DNA from: Gallionellaceae bacterium
GTDB lineage: Bacteria > Pseudomonadota > Gammaproteobacteria > Burkholderiales > Gallionellaceae
DNA length: 64,000 nucleotides
Direction of reading: 5' to 3'
Assembly: GCA_030823955.1 (NCBI GenBank)
Contig: JAVBYO010000003.1
Span: 1 to 64,000 of the forward strand
Part shown: positions 1 through 9,399 of the stretch, piece after piece
Layout of the letters: the number at the start of each line of letters is the position of its first letter
Numbering within the stretch: the first letter of the stretch is position 1
The notes under the pieces: generated by a model
The model's database searches: none
Told to the model about the DNA's origin: nothing
Seen by the model: only the letters and a program-made list of their open reading frames with translations
Translations under genes and position numbers: made by a program

Positions 1-119
1 ACGTATCCGTGACGGTCAACCTGATTGCCCCGATTGCGATGGAAGAAGGTCTGCGTTTCGCGATTCGCGAAGGCGGTCGTACCGTCGGTGCGGGTGTGGT
101 TGCCAAGATCGTTGAGTAA
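1..119 (+). CDS. tuf: Elongation factor Tu, C-terminal end (partial)
   Basis: The window opens inside a gene whose last codons, read from base 3, give [25 protein letters not shown]...[11 protein letters not shown] and a TAA stop. This is the conserved C-terminus of EF-Tu domain 3, the GTPase that delivers aminoacyl-tRNA to the ribosome. Only about 38 residues are present. Its position just before rpsJ is the normal str-S10 junction. The last bases of this gene also contain the -35 element of the S10-operon promoter described separately. Confidence 0.95.
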   Translation, partial: VSVTVNLIAPIAMEEGLRFAIREGGRTVGAGVVAKIVE

Positions 120-128
120 AGATACAAT
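100..128 (+). promoter_or_regulatory. Sigma70-type promoter for the S10 operon, overlapping the tuf 3' end
   Basis: TTGCCA (100-105) and TACAAT (123-128) are separated by exactly 17 bases. The -35 box lies within the tuf coding sequence and the -10 just after its stop codon. Transcription would start near 135, immediately before a strong hairpin. Spacing and match are good; activity is inferred. Confidence 0.65.
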
Positions 129-137
129 GCGCGCCCT

Positions 138-162
138 CGCGTGGCTGCGGCCACGCGTTTTC
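138..162 (+). promoter_or_regulatory. Leader hairpin of the S10 operon (attenuator-like)
   Basis: CGCGTGGC (138-145) pairs perfectly with GCCACGCG (150-157) around a TGCG tetraloop and is followed by a T-rich run (TTTTCG). A second small hairpin, AGCGG/CCGCT (175-179, 185-189), lies just before rpsJ. In E. coli the S10 leader is the site of L4-dependent attenuation; this leader is much shorter. The hairpin could be an attenuator or the tuf terminator read through at a set rate. Confidence 0.5.
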
Positions 163-208
163 GTTCTTTAAACCAGCGGTTATGCCGCTATAGATGCAAG
201 AGATAAAA

Positions 209-520
209 ATGCAAAGCCAAAAAATTCGCATTCGCCTGAAGGCATTCGACTATCGTTTGATCGACCAATCCGCGTTGCAGATCGTGGATACGGCAAAGCG
301 TACTGGTGCAGTGGTCAAAGGTCCCGTGCCTTTGCCAACCAAGATCGAGCGTTTCGATGTGTTGCGTTCCCCGCATGTGAACAAGACTTCGCGTGATCAG
401 TTTGAGATCCGGACCCATCTGCGTTTGATGGACATCATCGATCCTACAGACAAGACCGTAGATGCATTGATGAAGCTGGATCTGCCTGCCGGTGTGGACG
501 TAGAGATCAAATTGCAGTAA
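209..520 (+). CDS. rpsJ: 30S ribosomal protein S10
   Basis: S10 is a component of the 30S head and, with NusB, of transcription antitermination complexes. The protein begins [22 protein letters not shown] and is 103 aa, the family's usual length. The ORF track starts 15 bases earlier (MQEIK...), but family alignment and the AAGAG stretch upstream favour the ATG at 209. It is the first gene of the S10 operon, 90 bases downstream of tuf and 68 bases before rplC. Confidence 0.97.
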   Translation: MQSQKIRIRLKAFDYRLIDQSALQIVDTAKRTGAVVKGPVPLPTKIERFDVLRSPHVNKTSRDQFEIRTHLRLMDIIDPTDKTVDALMKLDLPAGVDVEIKLQ

Positions 521-545
521 TTCGTGTTTCTTTAGTAGTTGAATC

Positions 546-567
546 GGCTGACCAATTGAAGTCAGCC
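546..567 (+). promoter_or_regulatory. Hairpin in the rpsJ-rplC spacer
   Basis: GGCTGAC (546-552) pairs with GTCAGCC (561-567) across an 8-base loop, between the S10 stop and the L3 ribosome binding site. There is no T-run immediately after it, so it is more likely an mRNA-processing or stability element than a terminator. Confidence 0.4.
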
Positions 568-588
568 CCTTAATAAAAGGAAGTTAAA

Positions 589-1233
589 ATGAGTTTAGGA
601 CTTGTCGGTCGCAAGATTGGCATGACCCGCATATTTACCGACGATGGAACATCGTTGCCGGTGACTGTGTTGGACGTGTCCAATAATCGTGTCGCTCAAA
701 TCAAATCCGCCTCAACCGATGGTTACAGTGCAGTGCAGGTCGCGTTTGGTACGCGTCGTGCCAGCCGCGTGACCAAGGCTGCCGCCGGGCATTTTGCCAA
801 GGCTGGTGTCGAGGCTGCGAGCAAGCTGAAAGAATTTACCGTATCCCCTGAGCAAGCTGCTGCCATGCAAGTGGCCGGTAAGCTGGGTGTGGAGCTGTTT
901 CAGGTGGGTCAGAAGGTCGATGTTACCGGTGTGACTATCGGTAAGGGCTACGCTGGTACCATCAAGCGCCATCACTTCAAATCTGGCCGTGCCACGCACG
1001 GTAACTCCAAATCGCATAACGTACCGGGTTCCATTGGTATGGCGCAGGATCCGGGTCGCGTGTTTCCGGGTAAGCGCATGACGGGTCATTTGGGTGATGT
1101 GCAGCGTACTGTGCAAAATCTGCAGATCGTACGTATCGATGCGGAGCGTCAATTGTTGCTGGTTAAGGGCGCTGTTCCTGGCTGCCCCGGCGGTGATGTG
1201 ATCGTGCGTCCAGCAGTGAAAGTGGGGGCATAA
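589..1233 (+). CDS. rplC: 50S ribosomal protein L3
   Basis: L3 is one of the first proteins to assemble on 23S rRNA and reaches the peptidyl-transferase region with its extended loop. The 214-aa sequence begins [16 protein letters not shown] and carries the conserved loop around [27 protein letters not shown]. The ATG is preceded by AAGGAAG. Its TAA overlaps the ATG of rplD by one base, so the two are translationally coupled. Confidence 0.98.
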   Translation: MSLGLVGRKIGMTRIFTDDGTSLPVTVLDVSNNRVAQIKSASTDGYSAVQVAFGTRRASRVTKAAAGHFAKAGVEAASKLKEFTVSPEQAAAMQVAGKLGVELFQVGQKVDVTGVTIGKGYAGTIKRHHFKSGRATHGNSKSHNVPGSIGMAQDPGRVFPGKRMTGHLGDVQRTVQNLQIVRIDAERQLLLVKGAVPGCPGGDVIVRPAVKVGA

Positions 1234-1859
1234 TGGAACTCAAAGTTATCAATGCAAAAGGCCAGGCGGCCGCCAGCATCTCCGCTTCGGACGACCTGTT
1301 CGGTCGCGAGTACAACGAGGCGTTGGTGCATCAGTTGGTCACCGCTTATCAGGCGAATGCACGCTCTGCCAGCAGCAAGCAGAAGGGGCGTAGCGAGATC
1401 GCCAAATCCACCCGCAAACCTTGGGCGCAAAAAGGTACCGGACGTGCGCGTTCCGGTATGGCATCCAGTCCGTTGTGGCGTGGTGGCGGTAAGATCTTCC
1501 CGAATTCGCCGGAAGAGAATTACACACAGAAGGTCAACCGCAAGATGTACCGTGCCGGTTTGGCTTCCATCCTGTCGCAACTGGTGCGCGAAGGTCGTTT
1601 GACCATCATTGACGAGTTGGCGGTGGATGCGCCCAAGACCAAGCTGCTGGCTGACAAGATCAAGGGGCTCGGTTTTGGCGCTGAGCGAGTGCTCATCATC
1701 ACCGATAGTATCGATGAGAACCTGTTTCTCTCGTCGCGCAACCTGCCGAACGTGTTGGTGCTGGAAGCTCATCAGGCCGACCCCGTCAGTCTGGTGCGTT
1801 TCAATAAAGTGTTGATGACCCGCGGTGCAGTCGCGAAGATCGAGGAGGTGCTGGTATGA
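1233..1859 (+). CDS. rplD: 50S ribosomal protein L4
   Basis: L4 binds domain I of 23S rRNA and lines the exit tunnel; in E. coli it also represses its own S10 operon. The 208-aa protein shows the conserved [25 protein letters not shown] segment of the tunnel loop. Overlaps with rplC (1 base) and rplW (4 bases) indicate tight coupling. Whether L4 autoregulates here is not shown; the leader is shorter than in E. coli. Confidence 0.98.
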   Translation: MELKVINAKGQAAASISASDDLFGREYNEALVHQLVTAYQANARSASSKQKGRSEIAKSTRKPWAQKGTGRARSGMASSPLWRGGGKIFPNSPEENYTQKVNRKMYRAGLASILSQLVREGRLTIIDELAVDAPKTKLLADKIKGLGFGAERVLIITDSIDENLFLSSRNLPNVLVLEAHQADPVSLVRFNKVLMTRGAVAKIEEVLV

Positions 1860-2173
1860 GCGCGCAAAAATTCAATGAAGAGCGTTTGCTGAACGTGCTG
1901 ATGGCCCCCCAGATCTCCGAAAAGGCGACCTATGTCGCCGAGAAGAACGAACAGGTGATCTTCCATGTGGCCTCCGACGCGACCAAGCCCGAAGTCAAAG
2001 CTGCGGTCGAGATGTTGTTCAAGGTGACTGTGGACAGCGTTCAGATCTGTAATGTCAAGGGCAAGAGCAAGCGTTTTGGCAAGTTCTCCGGTCGTCGTTC
2101 TGACTGGAAGAAGGCTTACGTGTGTCTGGCGCCTGGACAGGAAATTAATTTTGCCGCGAGCGAGCAAGGATAA
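1856..2173 (+). CDS. rplW: 50S ribosomal protein L23
   Basis: L23 sits at the exit of the ribosomal tunnel and docks SRP and trigger factor. The 105-aa ORF begins [30 protein letters not shown], typical of the family, and starts at the ATG that overlaps the rplD stop by four bases. The next gene, rplB, follows after 5 bases. Confidence 0.97.
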   Translation: MSAQKFNEERLLNVLMAPQISEKATYVAEKNEQVIFHVASDATKPEVKAAVEMLFKVTVDSVQICNVKGKSKRFGKFSGRRSDWKKAYVCLAPGQEINFAASEQG

Positions 2174-2178
2174 ACATC

Positions 2179-3006
2179 ATGGCACTGATCAAACTCAAAC
2201 CCACCTCTCCTGGTCGTCGCGCCGTTGTGCGTGTGGTCACTCCGGGTCTGCATAAAGGCAAGCCGGAAGCGTCTCTGCTGGAAAAGAAGACAAGAACGGC
2301 CGGTCGTAACCACAACGGGCACATCACTGTCCGTCATATGGGCGGCGGCCACAAGAAGCATTATCGTATCGTCGATTTCAAGCGCGACAAAGACGGCATT
2401 CCCGCCACTGTCGAGCATCTGGAATATGACCCGAACCGCACTGCGCATCTGGCGTTGCTGGTGTATGCCGACGGCGAGCGTCGCTACATCATCGCCCCCA
2501 AGGGTGTTGCTGTCGGCACGCAACTGTTGAGCGGTTCGGAAGCGCCGATCAAAGCCGGTAACGCGCTGCCGTTGCGCAATATCCCGGTTGGCTCGACCAT
2601 CCATTGCATCGAGATGCTGCCTAGCAAGGGTGCGCAATTGGCGCGTTCTGCTGGTGCCGCAGTTCAGTTGCTGGCGCGTGAAGGAAGCTATGCCCAGTTG
2701 CGTTTGCGCTCCGGCGAGATTCGCAAGGTGCATGTGGACTGCCGCGCAACGATCGGTGAAGTCGGCAACGGCGAACACTCTCTGCGTTCTATCGGTAAGG
2801 CCGGTGCAAATCGTTGGCGCGGTATTCGCCCGACAGTGCGCGGTGTCGTGATGAACCCGGTAGACCACCCGCACGGTGGTGGTGAAGGTAAGACTGCAGC
2901 GGGTCGTAATCCGGTCAGCCCATGGGGTGTTCCGGCCAAGGGCTTCCGCACACGTCGCAACAAGCGCACTAGCGGCATGATCGTTCGCCGTCGCTTTCAG
3001 GTTTAA
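2179..3006 (+). CDS. rplB: 50S ribosomal protein L2
   Basis: L2 is needed for subunit association and peptidyl-transferase assembly. The protein is 275 aa, full length, begins [17 protein letters not shown], and contains the strongly conserved C-terminal block [12 protein letters not shown]...[17 protein letters not shown], including the universally conserved histidine of the HPHGG motif. Confidence 0.98.
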   Translation: MALIKLKPTSPGRRAVVRVVTPGLHKGKPEASLLEKKTRTAGRNHNGHITVRHMGGGHKKHYRIVDFKRDKDGIPATVEHLEYDPNRTAHLALLVYADGERRYIIAPKGVAVGTQLLSGSEAPIKAGNALPLRNIPVGSTIHCIEMLPSKGAQLARSAGAAVQLLAREGSYAQLRLRSGEIRKVHVDCRATIGEVGNGEHSLRSIGKAGANRWRGIRPTVRGVVMNPVDHPHGGGEGKTAAGRNPVSPWGVPAKGFRTRRNKRTSGMIVRRRFQV

Positions 3007-3019
3007 GGGGTAAGAAGAT

Positions 3020-3301
3020 ATGGCACGTTCAGTTAAAAAAGGCCCATTCGTTGATCTGCATCTGGTGAAGAAGGTGGAGGCAGTACGCGCCACCAGCGAC
3101 AAGCGTCCGGTGAAAACCTGGTCGCGTCGTTCCACCGTGTTGCCCGAATTCGTCGGTCTGACAATCGCGGTACACAACGGCAAGCAGCATATCCCGGTGT
3201 ACATTTCTGAAAATATGGTCGGACACAAGCTCGGCGAATTTTCTTTGACCCGCACCTTCAAAGGGCACGCTGCTGATAAAAAAGCCGCGGCCAAGAAATA
3301 A
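3020..3301 (+). CDS. rpsS: 30S ribosomal protein S19
   Basis: S19 is a 30S head protein near the decoding site and the S13 contact. It is 93 aa, begins [20 protein letters not shown], and has the conserved [25 protein letters not shown] segment. An AAGAAG-type binding site lies upstream, and the gene lies between rplB and rplV as in the standard S10 operon. Confidence 0.97.
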   Translation: MARSVKKGPFVDLHLVKKVEAVRATSDKRPVKTWSRRSTVLPEFVGLTIAVHNGKQHIPVYISENMVGHKLGEFSLTRTFKGHAADKKAAAKK

Positions 3302-3310
3302 GGAGGCATG

Positions 3311-3640
3311 ATGAGCACAACAGCAGTTATTAGAGGTGTTCGCCTGTCGGCACAAAAGGGCCGTCTGGTCGCCGACCAGATTCGCGGCCTGCCGGTTGAC
3401 AGAGCGCTGCAGATTCTGACATTCAGCCCGAAGAAGGGCGCCGCGATCATCAAGAAGGCGCTGGATTCGGCTATCGCCAATGCCGAGCACAACGACGGTG
3501 CCGACATCGACGAATTGAAGGTCGCGACGATCTATATCGATAAGGCCACTTCCCTGAAGCGCATGATTCCTCGCGCCAAGGGCCGCGGCAACGGTATCGA
3601 GAAGCAGACCTGTCACATTACGATTACGGTTGGGAGCTGA
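3311..3640 (+). CDS. rplV: 50S ribosomal protein L22
   Basis: L22 lines the nascent-peptide tunnel. The 109-aa product begins [26 protein letters not shown] and ends in the conserved [22 protein letters not shown] hairpin region. There are two consecutive ATGs (3308 and 3311). The AGGAGG at 3301-3306 is only one base from the first and four from the second, so the second is preferred. Confidence 0.95.
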   Translation: MSTTAVIRGVRLSAQKGRLVADQIRGLPVDRALQILTFSPKKGAAIIKKALDSAIANAEHNDGADIDELKVATIYIDKATSLKRMIPRAKGRGNGIEKQTCHITITVGS

Positions 3641-3642
3641 GC

Positions 3643-4356
3643 ATGGGACAGAAAATTCATCCAATCGGTTTCCGATTGAGCGTAACAAAGAACTGGTCTT
3701 CCAAGTGGTACTCGAACAGCAAGCATTTCTCTGATCTGTTGCTGAAGGACATCGAGGTTCGCGACTATCTGAAGAAAAAGCTGGCCGGAGCCGGCGTCTC
3801 CAAGATCGTCATCGAGCGTCCTGCCAAGAACGCCAAGATCACCATCTACACGGCACGTCCTGGTGTGGTGATCGGCAAAAAAGGCGAAGACATCGAGGCG
3901 TTGCGCAACGAGTTGAAGAAGCGCATGGGACTGCCCGACGTGGGTCTGAACATCGAAGAAGTGCGCAAGCCGGAAATCGACGCGCAACTCATCGCTGATT
4001 CGATCACCCAGCAATTGGAAAAACGGATCATGTTCCGCCGCGCGATGAAACGCGCGATGCAGAACGCGATGCGTCTGGGCGCGCAGGGTATCAAAATCAT
4101 GAGTTCCGGTCGTTTGAACGGCATCGAGATCGCACGTACCGAATGGTATCGCGAAGGCCGTGTGCCATTGCATACCCTGCGTGCGGACATCGATTACGGC
4201 ACGTCCGAAGCGCTGACCACCTATGGTCTGATCGGTGTGAAGGTATGGGTATACAAGGGTGAGCAGACGGGTCAGCAAGAAGTGGCTGCGCCTGTTGTCG
4301 CCGAACCGGAAAAGAAAGTAAGAAAGTCGGGGGCAAAACATGCTACAGCCAGCTAG
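3643..4356 (+). CDS. rpsC: 30S ribosomal protein S3
   Basis: S3 forms part of the mRNA entry channel. The 237-aa protein begins [23 protein letters not shown]; an N-terminal KH domain carries the [15 protein letters not shown] motif. A lysine-rich tail follows the conserved C-terminal domain. Its end overlaps the start of rplP by 17 bases. Confidence 0.98.
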   Translation: MGQKIHPIGFRLSVTKNWSSKWYSNSKHFSDLLLKDIEVRDYLKKKLAGAGVSKIVIERPAKNAKITIYTARPGVVIGKKGEDIEALRNELKKRMGLPDVGLNIEEVRKPEIDAQLIADSITQQLEKRIMFRRAMKRAMQNAMRLGAQGIKIMSSGRLNGIEIARTEWYREGRVPLHTLRADIDYGTSEALTTYGLIGVKVWVYKGEQTGQQEVAAPVVAEPEKKVRKSGAKHATAS

Positions 4357-4756
4357 AAGAAAATACCGCAAGGAGCAGAAGGGCCGTAACACCGGCGTGG
4401 CGACTCGCGGCAACAAGGTCAGTTTCGGCGAATTCGGACTCAAAGCGGTAGGTCGCGGTCGTCTGACTGCGCGTCAGATCGAAGCGGCCCGTCGTGCGAT
4501 GACGCGTCACATCAAGCGCGGTGGTCGTATCTGGATCCGTATTTTCCCGGATAAGCCGATCTCGCAGAAACCCGCCGAAGTCCGTATGGGTAACGGTAAG
4601 GGGAGTCCCGAGTACTACGTCGCCGAGATCCAACCCGGCAAGATGTTGTACGAAATGGACGGCGTGGATGAGGTTTTGGCGCGCGAGGCGTTCCGTTTGG
4701 CATCGGCCAAGCTGCCTATCGCTACTACATTCGTTGTTAGACAGGTAGGGACATGA
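4340..4756 (+). CDS. rplP: 50S ribosomal protein L16
   Basis: L16 helps position the A-site tRNA and completes the 50S core. It is 138 aa and begins [24 protein letters not shown], with the conserved [26 protein letters not shown] block. The start lies inside the rpsC reading frame, a common arrangement in this operon. Confidence 0.97.
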   Translation: MLQPARRKYRKEQKGRNTGVATRGNKVSFGEFGLKAVGRGRLTARQIEAARRAMTRHIKRGGRIWIRIFPDKPISQKPAEVRMGNGKGSPEYYVAEIQPGKMLYEMDGVDEVLAREAFRLASAKLPIATTFVVRQVGT

Positions 4757-4953
4757 TTATGAAGGCGAGCGAACTGAAAGCTAAATCCGCGGCAGATCTG
4801 CAACAGGAGCTGCTGTCGCTGAACAAGGCGCAATTCGGCCTGCGCATGCAGGTGGCCACCCAGCAATTGAGCAATACCAGCCAATTGCGCAAGGTGCGTC
4901 GTGACATTGCGCGCGTGAAAACTGTTTTGACTGAAAAAGGTGCGCAGCAATGA
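4753..4953 (+). CDS. rpmC: 50S ribosomal protein L29
   Basis: L29 is a small helical protein at the tunnel exit. The 66-aa product begins [33 protein letters not shown]. The ATG at 4753 overlaps the rplP stop; an in-frame ATG at 4759 (MKASELK) is also possible and matches many homologues. AGGTAGGG lies five bases before the first. Confidence 0.95.
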   Translation: MIMKASELKAKSAADLQQELLSLNKAQFGLRMQVATQQLSNTSQLRKVRRDIARVKTVLTEKGAQQ

Positions 4954-5213
4954 GTGCAACGAATCTGAAACGTACACTGACCGGCACCATCGTCAGCGAC
5001 AAGATGGACAAGACGGTCACGGTGTTGATCGAGCGCAAGGTGAAACACCCTGTGCTGGGCAAAATCATCCGTGTCTCCAAGAAATACCACGCGCACAATG
5101 AGAACAACGAGTTCCATCAGGGCGATGTGGTGATGATCGAAGAGTGCCGTCCTTTGTCCAAGACCAAGAGCTGGCGTGTTTCCAAGCTGGTCGAGAAAGC
5201 AGAAGCAATTTAA
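4950..5213 (+). CDS. rpsQ: 30S ribosomal protein S17
   Basis: S17 is a primary 16S-binding protein. It is 87 aa: [39 protein letters not shown], an OB-fold family signature. It overlaps rpmC by four bases. It is the last gene before a 134-base gap that contains a promoter, so it appears to end the S10 operon. Confidence 0.97.
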   Translation: MSATNLKRTLTGTIVSDKMDKTVTVLIERKVKHPVLGKIIRVSKKYHAHNENNEFHQGDVVMIEECRPLSKTKSWRVSKLVEKAEAI

Positions 5214-5226
5214 TTGCAATTAGTGC

Positions 5227-5255
5227 TTGTGCTTTCCGGCAAGTTTAAATAGAAT
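5227..5255 (+). promoter_or_regulatory. Sigma70-type promoter upstream of rplN (spc operon)
   Basis: TTGTGC (5227-5232) and TAGAAT (5250-5255) are separated by 17 bases in the only sizeable gap between rpsQ and rplN. Transcription would start near 5262 and give an approximately 85-base leader with three hairpins. Confidence 0.7.
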
Positions 5256-5271
5256 GCGCGGCTTCGTTTCA

Positions 5272-5330
5272 CCGTCGCTTGCGACGGCCTAACCCGAACG
5301 GGTTCCAAGACTAGCCGCCGCGGGCGGTCA
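5272..5330 (+). promoter_or_regulatory. Structured rplN leader with three consecutive hairpins
   Basis: Three inverted repeats follow the promoter: CCGTCG-CTTG-CGACGG (5272-5287), AACCCG-AA-CGGGTT (from about 5291), and CCGCC-GCG-GGCGG nearer the rplN binding site. They leave a GGAG site just before the start codon. The arrangement suggests a folded regulatory or stabilising leader; the E. coli spc operon is controlled by S8 at rplE instead, so the role here is open. Confidence 0.5.
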
Positions 5331-5347
5331 AAGTTGGAGATTTTAAA

Positions 5348-5716
5348 ATGATACAAATGCAGTCTGTTTTGAATGTGGCCGACAACACCGGCGCACGCTC
5401 TGTCATGTGCATCAAGGTGCTGGGCGGCTCCAAGCGTCGTTATGCGGCCATTGGTGATGTCATCAAGGTCAGCATCCGTGATGCGGCTCCTCGTGCACGC
5501 GTCAAAAAAGGCGAAGTGTACAGCGCGGTCGTGGTGCGTACCGCCAAGGGTGTGCGTCGTGCGGACGGTTCGCTGATCAAGTTCGACGGCAATGCGGCAG
5601 TGTTGCTGAACAACAAACTGGAGCCCATCGGTACGCGTATCTTTGGCCCTGTGACGCGCGAGTTGCGTAACGAGCGTTTCATGAAAATCGTGTCGCTGGC
5701 ACCGGAAGTGCTGTAA
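5348..5716 (+). CDS. rplN: 50S ribosomal protein L14
   Basis: L14 forms intersubunit bridges and is bound by RsfS-type silencing factors. The 122-aa sequence begins [27 protein letters not shown], the family signature, and includes the conserved [27 protein letters not shown] site lies about eight bases before the ATG. It is the first gene of the spc operon. Confidence 0.98.
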   Translation: MIQMQSVLNVADNTGARSVMCIKVLGGSKRRYAAIGDVIKVSIRDAAPRARVKKGEVYSAVVVRTAKGVRRADGSLIKFDGNAAVLLNNKLEPIGTRIFGPVTRELRNERFMKIVSLAPEVL

Positions 5717-5734
5717 AGCAAGCAGGGGAAAATC

Positions 5735-6046
5735 ATGCGCAAGATCAAGAAAAACGATGACGTGATCGTCATTGCCGGCAAAGACAAAGGAAATCGTGGC
5801 AACGTGCTGAACGTGCTGGACGACCATGTGTTGGTGAGCGGCATCAATAAAGTTAAGAAGCACCAGAAGCCGAATCCGGTGAAGGGTGTGGCTGGTGGTA
5901 TCGTGGAAATGGAGAAGCCTATTCATATTTCCAACGTTGCTATTTACAACGCGGCGACCAAGAAGGCCGATCGCGTTGGTGTCAAGTCGCTGGAAGACGG
6001 CCGCAAGGTTCGTGTATTCAAGTCCAGTGGCGAAGTGATTGCTTAA
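5735..6046 (+). CDS. rplX: 50S ribosomal protein L24
   Basis: L24 initiates 50S assembly at the 5' end of 23S rRNA. The 103-aa protein begins [28 protein letters not shown], a KOW-motif start, and has the [10 protein letters not shown]-type loop as [24 protein letters not shown]. An AGGGG site precedes the ATG. Confidence 0.97.
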   Translation: MRKIKKNDDVIVIAGKDKGNRGNVLNVLDDHVLVSGINKVKKHQKPNPVKGVAGGIVEMEKPIHISNVAIYNAATKKADRVGVKSLEDGRKVRVFKSSGEVIA

Positions 6047-6060
6047 GGGGTAAGAAGAGC

Positions 6061-6600
6061 ATGGCTCGTTTATACGATTACTACAAGACTTCAGTGGCCC
6101 AAGAGCTGATGAAGAAATTCGGCTACAAGTCCATCATGGAAGTGCCGCGCATCGAAAAGATCACGCTGAACATGGGCGTGGGCGAGGCGGTTGCGGACAA
6201 AAAGGTGATGGATCATGCGGTCGCCGACATGCAGAAGATCGCGGGTCAAAAGCCGGTTGTGACCAAGTCCAAGAAGTCCATCGCAGGTTTCAAGATCCGC
6301 GAGAACTATCCGGTTGGTTGCAAAGTGACTCTGCGCCGCGAGCGCATGTATGAGTTTCTGGATCGTTTGGTAACGGTCGCGATTCCGCGTATCCGTGACT
6401 TCCGTGGTATCTCCGGCAAGTCTTTCGACGGCCGTGGCAACTACAACATGGGCGTCAAAGAGCAGATCATTTTTCCTGAGATCGAATACGACAAGATCGA
6501 CGCGTTGCGTGGTATGAACATCACGATCACGACGACCGCTAAGACCGACGAAGAAGCAAAGGCGCTTCTGTTGGCGTTCAAATTCCCACTGAAGGGTTGA
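6061..6600 (+). CDS. rplE: 50S ribosomal protein L5
   Basis: L5 binds 5S rRNA and contacts P-site tRNA. The protein is 179 aa, begins [43 protein letters not shown], and contains the [23 protein letters not shown] segment typical of bacteria. It is spaced 14 bases from rplX and 7 bases from rpsN. Confidence 0.98.
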   Translation: MARLYDYYKTSVAQELMKKFGYKSIMEVPRIEKITLNMGVGEAVADKKVMDHAVADMQKIAGQKPVVTKSKKSIAGFKIRENYPVGCKVTLRRERMYEFLDRLVTVAIPRIRDFRGISGKSFDGRGNYNMGVKEQIIFPEIEYDKIDALRGMNITITTTAKTDEEAKALLLAFKFPLKG

Positions 6601-6607
6601 GGGTGAT

Positions 6608-6913
6608 ATGGCCAAGCTATCGATAATTAACCGTGAGCAAAAACGTCGCGACACAGTGAAGAAATTCGCTGCCAAGCGCATGCAGTTGGAAGCGATCGCA
6701 ACCAACATGACATTGAGTGAAGAAGAGCGTTTCGCTGCTCGTCAGAAGATACAGGCGCTGCCGCGCAATTCCAGCCCTGTGCGTCTGCGCAATCGTTGCG
6801 CGCTGACGGGGCGTCCTCGCGGCGTGTTCAGCAAGTTTGGTTTGGGTCGTACGAAATTGCGTGAATACGCGATGCGTGGCGAGATCCCTGGTGTAGTCAA
6901 GGCAAGCTGGTAA
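6608..6913 (+). CDS. rpsN: 30S ribosomal protein S14
   Basis: S14 is a 30S head protein. The 101-aa length, and the single cysteine in [35 protein letters not shown] rather than two CxxC pairs, make it the zinc-independent (C-minus) type found in proteobacteria. It lies between rplE and rpsH. Confidence 0.97.
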   Translation: MAKLSIINREQKRRDTVKKFAAKRMQLEAIATNMTLSEEERFAARQKIQALPRNSSPVRLRNRCALTGRPRGVFSKFGLGRTKLREYAMRGEIPGVVKASW

Positions 6914-6923
6914 GGGTGAATTT

Positions 6924-7319
6924 ATGAGTATGAGTGATCCGATCTCCGATATGTTGACGCGTATTCGCAACGCGCAAATGGCGGAAAAAGTAACTGTGGC
7001 AATGCCATCCTCCAAGCTTAAGGCTGCGATCGCCAAGGTGTTGAGCGACGAAGGCTATGTGGATGGTTTCAAGGTTGTCGACAAAGAGGGTAAGCCCACT
7101 CTGGAGATCGGCTTGAAGTACTACGCCGACCGTCCCGTTATCGAGACGATACAGCGTGTCAGCCGTCCCGGTCTGCGTGTGTACAAGGGCAGCGAAGAGA
7201 TTCCCAAGGTCATGAACGGTCTGGGTATCGCTATCGTATCGACCTCCAAAGGACTGATGACGGATCGCAAAGCTCGCGCCAACGGTATCGGCGGCGAAGT
7301 TCTCTGCATCGTCGCATAA
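6924..7319 (+). CDS. rpsH: 30S ribosomal protein S8
   Basis: S8 binds 16S helix 21 and, in E. coli, represses the spc operon. It is 131 aa and begins [22 protein letters not shown], with the conserved C-terminal [31 protein letters not shown]. An internal ATG at 6930 is an alternative start; an AAGGG site fits 6924. Confidence 0.97.
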   Translation: MSMSDPISDMLTRIRNAQMAEKVTVAMPSSKLKAAIAKVLSDEGYVDGFKVVDKEGKPTLEIGLKYYADRPVIETIQRVSRPGLRVYKGSEEIPKVMNGLGIAIVSTSKGLMTDRKARANGIGGEVLCIVA

Positions 7320-7328
7320 GGGGGAAAC

Positions 7329-7862
7329 ATGTCTAGAGTAGCTAAGAATCCTATCGTGGTCCCCGCCGGTGTTGAAGTCACCCTGGCGGCTGGCAAGATC
7401 TCCGTCAAGGGCCCCAAGGGCTCGTTGACCCAAGTGTTGAATAGTGACGTGTCTATCGAGCGTCAGGGTGATGCGCTGTTGTGCAAGGCGACCAATGACT
7501 CGCAGCAGGCCAACGCGCAATCCGGAACGATACGCGCATTGGTGGCCAACATGGTCGTCGGTGTCAATCAGGGCTTTGAGCGCAAGTTGACGCTGGTGGG
7601 TGTGGGTTATCGTGCCCAAGCCGCCGGTGACGCGCTGAACCTGACGCTCGGTTTTTCGCATCCTGTAGTACACAAGATGCCGGCGGGTGTGAAAGTCGCA
7701 ACGCCGACACAAACCGAGATCGTGTTGACCGGTTCCGACAAGCAACAGGTTGGACAGGTTGCTGCCGAGATCCGTGCATATCGTCAACCAGAGCCTTACA
7801 AGGGCAAGGGTGTGCGTTATGCGGACGAGGTAGTAATCCTGAAAGAAACCAAGAAGAAATAA
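7329..7862 (+). CDS. rplF: 50S ribosomal protein L6
   Basis: L6 lies near the factor-binding site. The 177-aa protein begins [33 protein letters not shown] and ends with the conserved [30 protein letters not shown] lies directly upstream of the start. Confidence 0.98.
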   Translation: MSRVAKNPIVVPAGVEVTLAAGKISVKGPKGSLTQVLNSDVSIERQGDALLCKATNDSQQANAQSGTIRALVANMVVGVNQGFERKLTLVGVGYRAQAAGDALNLTLGFSHPVVHKMPAGVKVATPTQTEIVLTGSDKQQVGQVAAEIRAYRQPEPYKGKGVRYADEVVILKETKKK

Positions 7863-7873
7863 TCGAGGCTGAT

Positions 7874-8230
7874 ATGTCGAACAAGAATGAAGCGCGTCAG
7901 CGCAGAGCACGCAAAACCCGTGCAAAAATTGCTGATCAAAAGGCGGTACGTTTGGCGATCCATCGCACTAACCTGCACATCTACGCACAAGTGATCTCTG
8001 CTTGCGGCGGCAAGGTGTTGGCGAGTGCATCCACTATGGAGGCAGATGTGCGCAAGGAAGTCGGTAACGGCGGTAACGCCGCCGCCGCCGCCATCGTCGG
8101 CAAGCGTATCGCTGAGAAGGCCAAAACTGCCGGTATCACTGCGGTGGCATTTGATCGTTCCGGTAACAAATACCATGGTCGCATCAAGGCGCTGGCAGAA
8201 GCCGCGCGCGAACATGGTCTTCAGTTCTAA
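7874..8230 (+). CDS. rplR: 50S ribosomal protein L18
   Basis: L18 binds 5S rRNA with L5. The 118-aa product [22 protein letters not shown]...HIYAQVI has the basic N-terminus and the [21 protein letters not shown]-terminus of the family. The ATG follows a GAGG site. Confidence 0.97.
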   Translation: MSNKNEARQRRARKTRAKIADQKAVRLAIHRTNLHIYAQVISACGGKVLASASTMEADVRKEVGNGGNAAAAAIVGKRIAEKAKTAGITAVAFDRSGNKYHGRIKALAEAAREHGLQF

Positions 8231-8243
8231 TTTGAGGTAAATC

Positions 8244-8768
8244 ATGGCTAAAGCTCAAGGTAAAGGTCAGCAGCAACAAGAAGAACGCGGTGACGGCCTC
8301 ATCGAGAAGATGATCGCGGTAAACCGTGTGACCAAGGTGGTGAAGGGTGGTCGCATCATGGGCTTCGCTGCACTGACCGTGGTGGGTGATGGCGATGGCA
8401 GCATCGGCATGGGCAAAGGCAAGTCGAAGGAAGTGCCGGTCGCTGTACAAAAAGCGATGGAAGAATCCCGCCGCAAGCTGACCAAGGTCAACCTGAAGAA
8501 CGGCACTTTGCATCACGCGGTCATCGGTCGTCATGGCGCAGCCAAGGTCTACATGCAACCTGCTTCCGAGGGTACCGGTATTATCGCCGGCGGCGCGATG
8601 CGTGCCGTGTTCGAGGCTGCCGGTGTGCGCAACGTGCTGGCTAAATGTATCGGTTCCAGCAACCCTTACAACGTGGTGCGCGCGACATTGAACGGTTTGA
8701 AGTCGTTGAACTCTCCTGCCGAGATCGCTGCAAAGCGCGGCAAGAGCGTTGAAGAAATCCAGGGGTAA
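8244..8768 (+). CDS. rpsE: 30S ribosomal protein S5
   Basis: S5 is a fidelity-related 30S protein; spectinomycin-resistance changes map to its N-terminal loop. The 174-aa ORF has the double-stranded RNA-binding domain [28 protein letters not shown] and the conserved [35 protein letters not shown] site precedes the ATG. Confidence 0.98.
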   Translation: MAKAQGKGQQQQEERGDGLIEKMIAVNRVTKVVKGGRIMGFAALTVVGDGDGSIGMGKGKSKEVPVAVQKAMEESRRKLTKVNLKNGTLHHAVIGRHGAAKVYMQPASEGTGIIAGGAMRAVFEAAGVRNVLAKCIGSSNPYNVVRATLNGLKSLNSPAEIAAKRGKSVEEIQG

Positions 8769-8770
8769 TC

Positions 8771-8956
8771 ATGGCACAAGCTAAAAAATTGAAAGTGACG
8801 CTGGTAAAGAGCGTTATCGGCACGAAAGAATCGCACCGCGCGTGTGTTCGCGGCTTGGGTCTGCGCCGTCTCAACCACACGGTTGAAGTGGAAGACACTC
8901 CCGCAGTGCGCGGCATGATCAACAAAGTATATTACCTGGTTAAGTGGGAGGCGTAA
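8771..8956 (+). CDS. rpmD: 50S ribosomal protein L30
   Basis: The 61-aa protein ([61 protein letters not shown]) matches the short bacterial L30 family over its whole length. It starts two bases after rpsE and ends directly against the GTG of rplO. Confidence 0.97.
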   Translation: MAQAKKLKVTLVKSVIGTKESHRACVRGLGLRRLNHTVEVEDTPAVRGMINKVYYLVKWEA

Positions 8957-9391
8957 GTGCAACTCAATCAAATTAAGCCTGGTTCAGGCTCCAAGCACTC
9001 AAAACGCCGCGTCGGTCGTGGTATCGGTTCCGGTCTGGGCAAGACCGCCGGTCGCGGTCACAAAGGTCAGAAATCCCGTTCCGGCGGTTTTCACAAGGTT
9101 GGTTTCGAAGGCGGTCAGATGCCTTTGCAGCGCCGTTTGCCCAAGCGTGGTTTCGTGTCGTTGACACGCAATGACACTGCGCAAGTGCGTTTGTCCGATT
9201 TGCAGAATCTGCCGGTCGACACCATCGATCTGCTGGCATTGAAGCAAGCCGGTGTCGTGCCCGCGATTGCCTTGACCGCCAAAGTGATTCTGGCTGGCGA
9301 GATCAGCCGTGCAGTCAAGTTGCAAGGCCTGCAACTGACCAAGGGTGCGCGTGCCGCAGTTGAAGCTGCCGGCGGCAGCATCGCGGAGTAA
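8957..9391 (+). CDS. rplO: 50S ribosomal protein L15
   Basis: L15 is a late-assembly 50S protein. The 144-aa product begins at a GTG codon immediately after the rpmD stop: [44 protein letters not shown], the glycine/arginine-rich N-terminus typical of L15. The unusual start and zero-base spacing imply coupling to rpmD. Confidence 0.97.
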   Translation: MQLNQIKPGSGSKHSKRRVGRGIGSGLGKTAGRGHKGQKSRSGGFHKVGFEGGQMPLQRRLPKRGFVSLTRNDTAQVRLSDLQNLPVDTIDLLALKQAGVVPAIALTAKVILAGEISRAVKLQGLQLTKGARAAVEAAGGSIAE

Positions 9392-9399
9392 TTGAGTCT

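Noticed and set aside
2116-3507. 463-aa minus-strand ORF opposite rplB, rpsS and rplV
   Set aside because: Antisense shadow of conserved ribosomal genes with low-complexity composition.
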